NCBI GenBank assembly: GCA_017409455.1
Contig: JAFQSS010000029.1
Coordinates: forward strand, 1-49,543
From: Clostridia bacterium
Lineage (GTDB): Bacteria > Bacillota > Clostridia > TANB77 > CAG-508
Length of the DNA: 49,543 bases
Direction: 5' to 3'
Part shown: positions 45,754-49,543 of the stretch, piece after piece
How the letters are laid out: the number at the start of each line of letters is the position of its first letter
Numbering within the stretch: the stretch's first letter is position 1
Notes under the pieces: model-generated
Seen by the model: only the letters and a program-made list of their open reading frames with translations
Database searches by the model: none
Told to the model about the DNA's origin: nothing
Program-made: the position numbers and the translations under genes

Positions 45754-46752
45754 ATGTTTAAACCAAAAGGAATATATTATGAAAAAGCAATAGAAGATTA
45801 TGAATTAGGGAAGCAATTGCTTGAAAAATACAAAGATGTACCTAAAGTCGTAATTGAAAATCATAACAACATAGAGGAAATGAGAAAAAAGCAAAATTCA
45901 GAATTTGCAGACATGAAAAGAAACTTAATAATAGGAGTACGAAAAACGCATAAATTTGTAGAAAATCATAAAACATCAGATTATTTAGTTCCTTATACAT
46001 CATCAGGATGTACAGCAATGTGTATGTACTGTTATTTAGTGTGTAATTACAATAAATGCGCATATTTAAGGCTGTTTGTAAATAGAGAGCAAATGTTAGA
46101 AAAGATAATAAAAACTGCTCAAAAAAGTGAAAAACAATTAACTTTTGAAATAGGAAGTAATAGTGACTTAATATTAGAAAATTCAATAACTGGCAATCTG
46201 GTGTGGACAATAGAAAATTTTGCAAATACTTCAAAAGGTTTCTTAACATTACCTACAAAATTCGACATGGTTGATGATATCCTTCCATTACAACATAATG
46301 GAAAGATAATTATAAGAATGAGTGTAAATCCTGAAGAAATAATAAATAAAGTAGAATTTGGAACATCAAGATTAAAAGGAAGGATACAAGCAATTAACAA
46401 ATTAGTAGAATCAGGATATAAAATAGGAATACTTATAGCCCCAGTAATATTAGTAGAAAATTGGAAAGAGTTATATACGGAATTAATTCAGAGGTTAAGC
46501 CAAGAGCTATCTCACAAAGCTAAAAAAGAAGCTTTCTTTGAAATTATTTTTATGACATATAGCTATGTCCACACTAAAATAAATGAAGAAGCATTTCCAA
46601 ATGCAATTAATTTATATGATCAAGAAAAAATGACAGGAAGAGGACGTGGAAAATATGGTTATAAAGAAAAAAACAGAATAGATGCAGAAATTTATTTAAG
46701 AGTACAAATGCAAAAATACTTTCCACAAAATAAAATTGAATATATAGTTTAA
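45754..46752 (+). CDS. splB: Spore photoproduct lyase
   Basis: Radical SAM enzyme that repairs the thymine dimer peculiar to UV-exposed spores. The cluster motif is Cys-x3-Cys-x2-Cys in SGCTAMCMYCYL near residue 87, followed by the SplB-like CAYLRLFVN segment. It has 332 residues, close to the usual ~340. An ATG at 45739 lies before the GGAGG site, so 45754 is used. It indicates that the organism makes endospores. Confidence 0.88.
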   Translation: MFKPKGIYYEKAIEDYELGKQLLEKYKDVPKVVIENHNNIEEMRKKQNSEFADMKRNLIIGVRKTHKFVENHKTSDYLVPYTSSGCTAMCMYCYLVCNYNKCAYLRLFVNREQMLEKIIKTAQKSEKQLTFEIGSNSDLILENSITGNLVWTIENFANTSKGFLTLPTKFDMVDDILPLQHNGKIIIRMSVNPEEIINKVEFGTSRLKGRIQAINKLVESGYKIGILIAPVILVENWKELYTELIQRLSQELSHKAKKEAFFEIIFMTYSYVHTKINEEAFPNAINLYDQEKMTGRGRGKYGYKEKNRIDAEIYLRVQMQKYFPQNKIEYIV

Positions 46753-46764
46753 TAAAATTTATGC

Positions 46765-46794
46765 TTGACGTTTTTTCAATAAAAGTATTATAAT
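46765..46794 (+). promoter_or_regulatory. Sigma-A promoter of the membrane-protein gene
   Basis: TTGACG at 46765-46770 and TATAAT at 46789-46794, spacer 18 bases, about 32 bases before the start codon. Confidence 0.78.
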
Positions 46795-46826
46795 AAAATA
46801 TATAATAAATAAAAGGAGAAATGATT

Positions 46827-47516
46827 ATGGAAGAAAATGAAAACAAACAAGAGCCTTCACTAAATACTGAAGAACTAAAAAATGCAACTGTAGATACAGT
46901 AAAACAAGTAAAAGAAAGCATGAAAAATGTAAATGTAAAAGAAGAAGCAGAAGCTACTAAAGGATTTGTAATGGAAATGTTCAAAAATCCATTAGAAAAA
47001 ATAAAAGAAATTGCAAATGATTCAGAAAATAAATACTTTAAAACATCTATTATACTATTAATAGTATGGGTAGCAGCAACCCTAATATCTGTAATTGATC
47101 TTGGAATTTTTGATTATTTCACATGGACATACTTCAGAACATTGTTATTAGCATATATAAAAGCAGTTTTTGCACCAATACTTATGATTGTAGCAATGTC
47201 AGTAATTCTATTTTTAATGAATAAAAAATCAAAAAAATCACTAACAACACTAATATCTACATTAACGGCAACACGAATTCCTATAATTTTTGCTAATGTT
47301 ATAGGGCTATTAACAATAATTAGTTCAAATATAGTAAAAATTACAAGTAAAATTTCTAGTCTGGCTTCACTAATTTCAACAGTGTTAATGTATTTTGCAA
47401 TACGCGAATTATATGGCGAAGAAGATGAAAAACAAGCTTTTAAAAATTTTGTAATAATTGAAGCAATATATCTACTAGTTTCATTAGTAATTTCATATTT
47501 AGGAATATATATTTAA
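46827..47516 (+). CDS. Five-helix membrane protein, Yip1-like
   Basis: 229 residues. A charged, helical N-terminal ~65 residues rich in Glu/Lys/Asn is followed by about five hydrophobic segments (about 70-90, 110-130, 145-165, 170-190 and 205-227). The pattern loosely resembles Yip1-domain proteins, whose bacterial function is unknown. The ATG at 46827 gives nine bases from AAGGAG; 46821 is too near. I cannot assign a function. Confidence 0.7.
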   Translation: MEENENKQEPSLNTEELKNATVDTVKQVKESMKNVNVKEEAEATKGFVMEMFKNPLEKIKEIANDSENKYFKTSIILLIVWVAATLISVIDLGIFDYFTWTYFRTLLLAYIKAVFAPILMIVAMSVILFLMNKKSKKSLTTLISTLTATRIPIIFANVIGLLTIISSNIVKITSKISSLASLISTVLMYFAIRELYGEEDEKQAFKNFVIIEAIYLLVSLVISYLGIYI

Positions 47517-47536
47517 GCTTGAATATATAGTTTTAA

Positions 47537-47576
47537 AAAGGTAAAAAGGGACCTGGTCCCTTTTTACCTTTTTTTG
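47537..47576. repeat. GGGACC palindrome acting as terminator
   Basis: 17-bp arms (47537-47553 with 47555-47571), the 3' arm followed by T. It lies just after the membrane-protein stop and before the pth promoter, so it probably terminates transcription. Confidence 0.8.
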
Positions 47577-47585
47577 CTAAAATAC

Positions 47586-47614
47586 TTGAAAAATAAGCAA
47601 AAACAATGTAAAAT
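47586..47614 (+). promoter_or_regulatory. Sigma-A promoter of pth-rng
   Basis: TTGAAA at 47586-47591 and TAAAAT at 47609-47614, spacer 17 bases. The transcript would start near 47621 and contain the next repeat in its 5' UTR. Confidence 0.8.
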
Positions 47615-47639
47615 ATAAGGGAATAAATTGGAAAAAGTG

Positions 47640-47689
47640 AAAAAGGGACCAGGTCCCAAATTGCGTAAAAAAAGACCCGGTCCCTTTTT
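47640..47689. repeat. GGGACC palindromic repeat in the pth 5' UTR
   Basis: A 50-bp unit with AAAAAGGGACC/GGTCCCTTTTT arms, differing at only two positions from the unit at 40035-40084. It lies between the pth promoter and its ribosome binding site, in the same relative place as the copy before metK. Confidence 0.88.
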
Positions 47690-47705
47690 ACAGTTAGGGG
47701 TAAAA

Positions 47706-48263
47706 ATGTACTTAATTATAGGATTAGGAAATCCAGAAGAAGAATATAGCAAAACAAGGCACAATATGGGATTTAACACAATCAATAAATTAGCAGAACA
47801 ATATAATATTGAAATAAATAAAAGTAAATTTCAAGGACTATATGAAAGTGCTGTGATAGAAGGAAAAAAAGTAATATTAGTAAAACCACAAACTTATATG
47901 AATCTAAGTGGAAATTGTGCGCAAGAATTTGTAAATTTTTATAAAGTTCAAAATGAAAATATAATAATAATATATGATGATATGGATTTTGAACCAGGTC
48001 AAGTAAAAGTAAGAAAAAAAGGCCATGCAGGTGGTCATAATGGAATGAAATCAATCATTCAAAATTTAGGAACAGATGAATTCCCAAGAATAAGAATAGG
48101 AATAGGAAGACCTAAATATGATGGAGATGATATCAATTATGTTATAGGAGCGATACCAGAAGAAGAAATACCTAAGCTAAACGAAGGAACAGAAAAAGCA
48201 AAAGAAGCAATCATAGAGATATTAAAAAATGGAATAGATTCAGCAATGAATAAATTTAATTAG
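47706..48263 (+). CDS. pth: Peptidyl-tRNA hydrolase
   Basis: Recycles tRNA from peptidyl-tRNAs released during translation. MYLIIGLGNPEEEYSKTRHNMGF (active-site His in RHN), KPQTYMNLSG, IIYDDMDFEPG and GGHNGMKSI are diagnostic. It has 185 residues. An upstream in-frame extension from 47628 only reads through the repeat and is not used. Confidence 0.95.
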   Translation: MYLIIGLGNPEEEYSKTRHNMGFNTINKLAEQYNIEINKSKFQGLYESAVIEGKKVILVKPQTYMNLSGNCAQEFVNFYKVQNENIIIIYDDMDFEPGQVKVRKKGHAGGHNGMKSIIQNLGTDEFPRIRIGIGRPKYDGDDINYVIGAIPEEEIPKLNEGTEKAKEAIIEILKNGIDSAMNKFN

Positions 48264-48275
48264 GAAGGTAGAGAC

Positions 48276-49454
48276 ATGATAGAATTAATAGTAAACAAAA
48301 AACAAAATAGCAAAATGATAGCTGCAATCGAAAATGGAAAATTAGTAGAAATATATGAAGAAGATGAAAAGAAACAGGCAGAAAGAAAGGAAGGGAATAT
48401 ATATTTAGGATTGGTAAAAGATATAATACCTGGAATGCAAGCAGCTTTTATAGATATTGGAACAGAAAAGACTAGTTTTATACATGTAAAAGATGTAATA
48501 CCACAAGTAGATGAAAAAGTACAAAAAAGAGTAGATGTAGACATAAAGAATGCAGTAAAACCAAAACAAAAAATATTAGTACAAATTCAAAAAGATAGTA
48601 ATGACAAAAAAGGTGCAAGAACATCAACACATATAAAACTAACAGGAAAATATGTTATTTTAATGCCAAACACAAATATTGTAACAATATCACAAAAAAT
48701 AGTTGATGAAAAAGAAAAAGAGAGATTACTAAAAACAATTAAAGAAAAATTGCCAGAAAATACAGGTGCAATATTAAGAACTGCAGCAGAAAAGAAATCA
48801 GAAAAAGAGTTAATTAAAGATTTAGAACAACTAATAAATAAATGGCAAAAAATAAAAACAAAATTTGACAATGAAGGTGAAAATCCACAACTATTATATA
48901 GAAGTCCTTGCATTATTGAAAAAATGATATTAGACATGCCAGAAAACAAAATTGGAAAAATAGAAGTAAATGACAAAAAAGAATATGATGAAATAAAATC
49001 AATTTTAGAAGATTTACAAGAAAGTAATATAAAATTAGAATTACAACAAAATTTATTAGAAAAATATGAACTAGAAAAACAAATAGAAAAATCAAGACAA
49101 AGAAAAATATGGCTAAACTGTGGAGGATTTATAACAATAGATACAACAGAAGCATTAGTTGCAATAGATGTAAATTCAGGTAAATTTACAGGAAAAAGCT
49201 CATTAGAAGATACTGTATATAAAGTAAATTATGAAGCAACAGTAGAAATAGCAAAACAATTAAGATTAAGAGATATAGGTGGAATAATAATAATAGACTA
49301 TATTGACATGCAAAAACAAGAAAATAAAGATAAAATAGAAAAACTTTTAAAAGAAACATTAAAACAAGATAGAGCAAAAACTCAAGTAGAAGGATTTACA
49401 AAATTAAATTTAATGGAACTTACAAGAAAACATATTTGCAGTCATAATAGCTAA
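48276..49454 (+). CDS. rng: Ribonuclease E/G-family protein, apparently truncated
   Basis: Endoribonuclease for rRNA and mRNA processing. An S1-like domain lies at about 38-118, and the DNase-I-like catalytic domain has AIDVNSGKF and IIIDYIDM with the two metal-binding Asp. Family members usually continue after the TRK motif with a CPxC zinc link and a small domain (about 460-490 residues in total). Here the frame stops at residue 392 in TRKHICSHNS. A GGGAC repeat begins ten bases after the stop. It may be inactive in assembly or a naturally short form. Confidence 0.85.
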   Translation: MIELIVNKKQNSKMIAAIENGKLVEIYEEDEKKQAERKEGNIYLGLVKDIIPGMQAAFIDIGTEKTSFIHVKDVIPQVDEKVQKRVDVDIKNAVKPKQKILVQIQKDSNDKKGARTSTHIKLTGKYVILMPNTNIVTISQKIVDEKEKERLLKTIKEKLPENTGAILRTAAEKKSEKELIKDLEQLINKWQKIKTKFDNEGENPQLLYRSPCIIEKMILDMPENKIGKIEVNDKKEYDEIKSILEDLQESNIKLELQQNLLEKYELEKQIEKSRQRKIWLNCGGFITIDTTEALVAIDVNSGKFTGKSSLEDTVYKVNYEATVEIAKQLRLRDIGGIIIIDYIDMQKQENKDKIEKLLKETLKQDRAKTQVEGFTKLNLMELTRKHICSHNS

Positions 49455-49463
49455 CGCTAATTT

Positions 49464-49543
49464 GGGGACGGTCCTTTTTTTCGCGAATTTTGGGACAGAC
49501 CTTAAATTGTTTTAAAGTTTAGTTAATTAAAAGGTCTGTCCCA
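49464..49543. repeat. GGGAC repeat at the window end
   Basis: GGGGACGGTCC (49464-49474) precedes a perfect 13-bp inverted repeat: TGGGACAGACCTT (49491-49503) with AAGGTCTGTCCCA (49531-49543). The window ends at its last base, as expected if a contig broke in a repeat. No gene is present. Confidence 0.78.

Noticed and set aside
40035-47689. Repeated GGGACC units as a CRISPR array
   Set aside because: Copies are far apart and palindromic, with no regular spacer length and no cas genes.
47628-47705. In-frame ATG extension upstream of pth
   Set aside because: It would translate a GGGACC repeat and gives no family similarity; the conserved MYLIIGLGNP start is at 47706.
1-49543. tRNA or rRNA genes
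   Set aside because: No cloverleaf with the expected conserved positions and no rRNA-like stretch was seen in the intergenic regions.

Overview
The window looks like an AT-rich Firmicute chromosome, most likely an endospore-forming member of the Clostridia. Supporting signs are the very high A/T content, strong GGAGG ribosome binding sites, consensus sigma-A promoters, a Clostridia-style S10-spc-alpha ribosomal cluster that includes rpsD, a spore photoproduct lyase, and a MurE with the DNPR motif typical of meso-diaminopimelate cell walls. The genus cannot be named from sequence alone; a gut or uncultured lineage is only a guess. Both ends of the window lie in repeat-like sequence, so it may be a whole assembly contig.

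Layout. 1-220: a multi-hairpin element (possible IS200/IS605 right end). 234-10087: a fatty-acid synthesis operon (acyl-adenylate synthetase fused to biotin ligase, fabD, fabG, fabF, accB, fabZ, accC, accD, accA, fabI) closed by a terminator. 10156-16214: a cell-wall operon (murE, mraY, ftsW-type, murG) with a PAS histidine kinase overlapping its end. 16223-18978: lepB, holB, ricT and a small ferredoxin. 19069-22541: rhodanese, YrzE-like membrane protein, HD hydrolase and a divergent SecD/SecF pair. 22602-23105: dCMP deaminase.

23132-34450 is the S10-spc operon from rpsJ to secY. It has a structured leader, an extra small Sm/Hfq-like gene between rplW and rplB, several structured non-coding gaps, and no rpmD where L30 is usually encoded. 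34608-36151: adk and map behind a promoter and a terminator-like leader hairpin. 36137-39858: infA, rpmJ, rpsM, rpsK, rpsD, rpoA and an enlarged rplQ behind a perfect consensus promoter. 39879-41238: SAM-I riboswitch and metK.

41286-42829 is a probable IS110-family element whose transposase lies on the minus strand, the only clear minus-strand gene here. After it come a small membrane protein with a GT2-like segment, a radical SAM enzyme, thyA, folA, splB, a membrane protein, pth, and an rng-like gene that ends early next to a repeat.

The most distinctive features are: (1) two related families of palindromic GGGAC repeats in intergenic DNA, including two 50-bp copies differing at two positions in the 5' UTRs of metK and pth; (2) the IS110 element with a candidate bridge-RNA region; (3) the Sm-like gene and RNA leaders inside the ribosomal operon; (4) the synthetase-biotin ligase fusion heading the fatty-acid operon. 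No CRISPR array, tRNA or rRNA gene was recognised.
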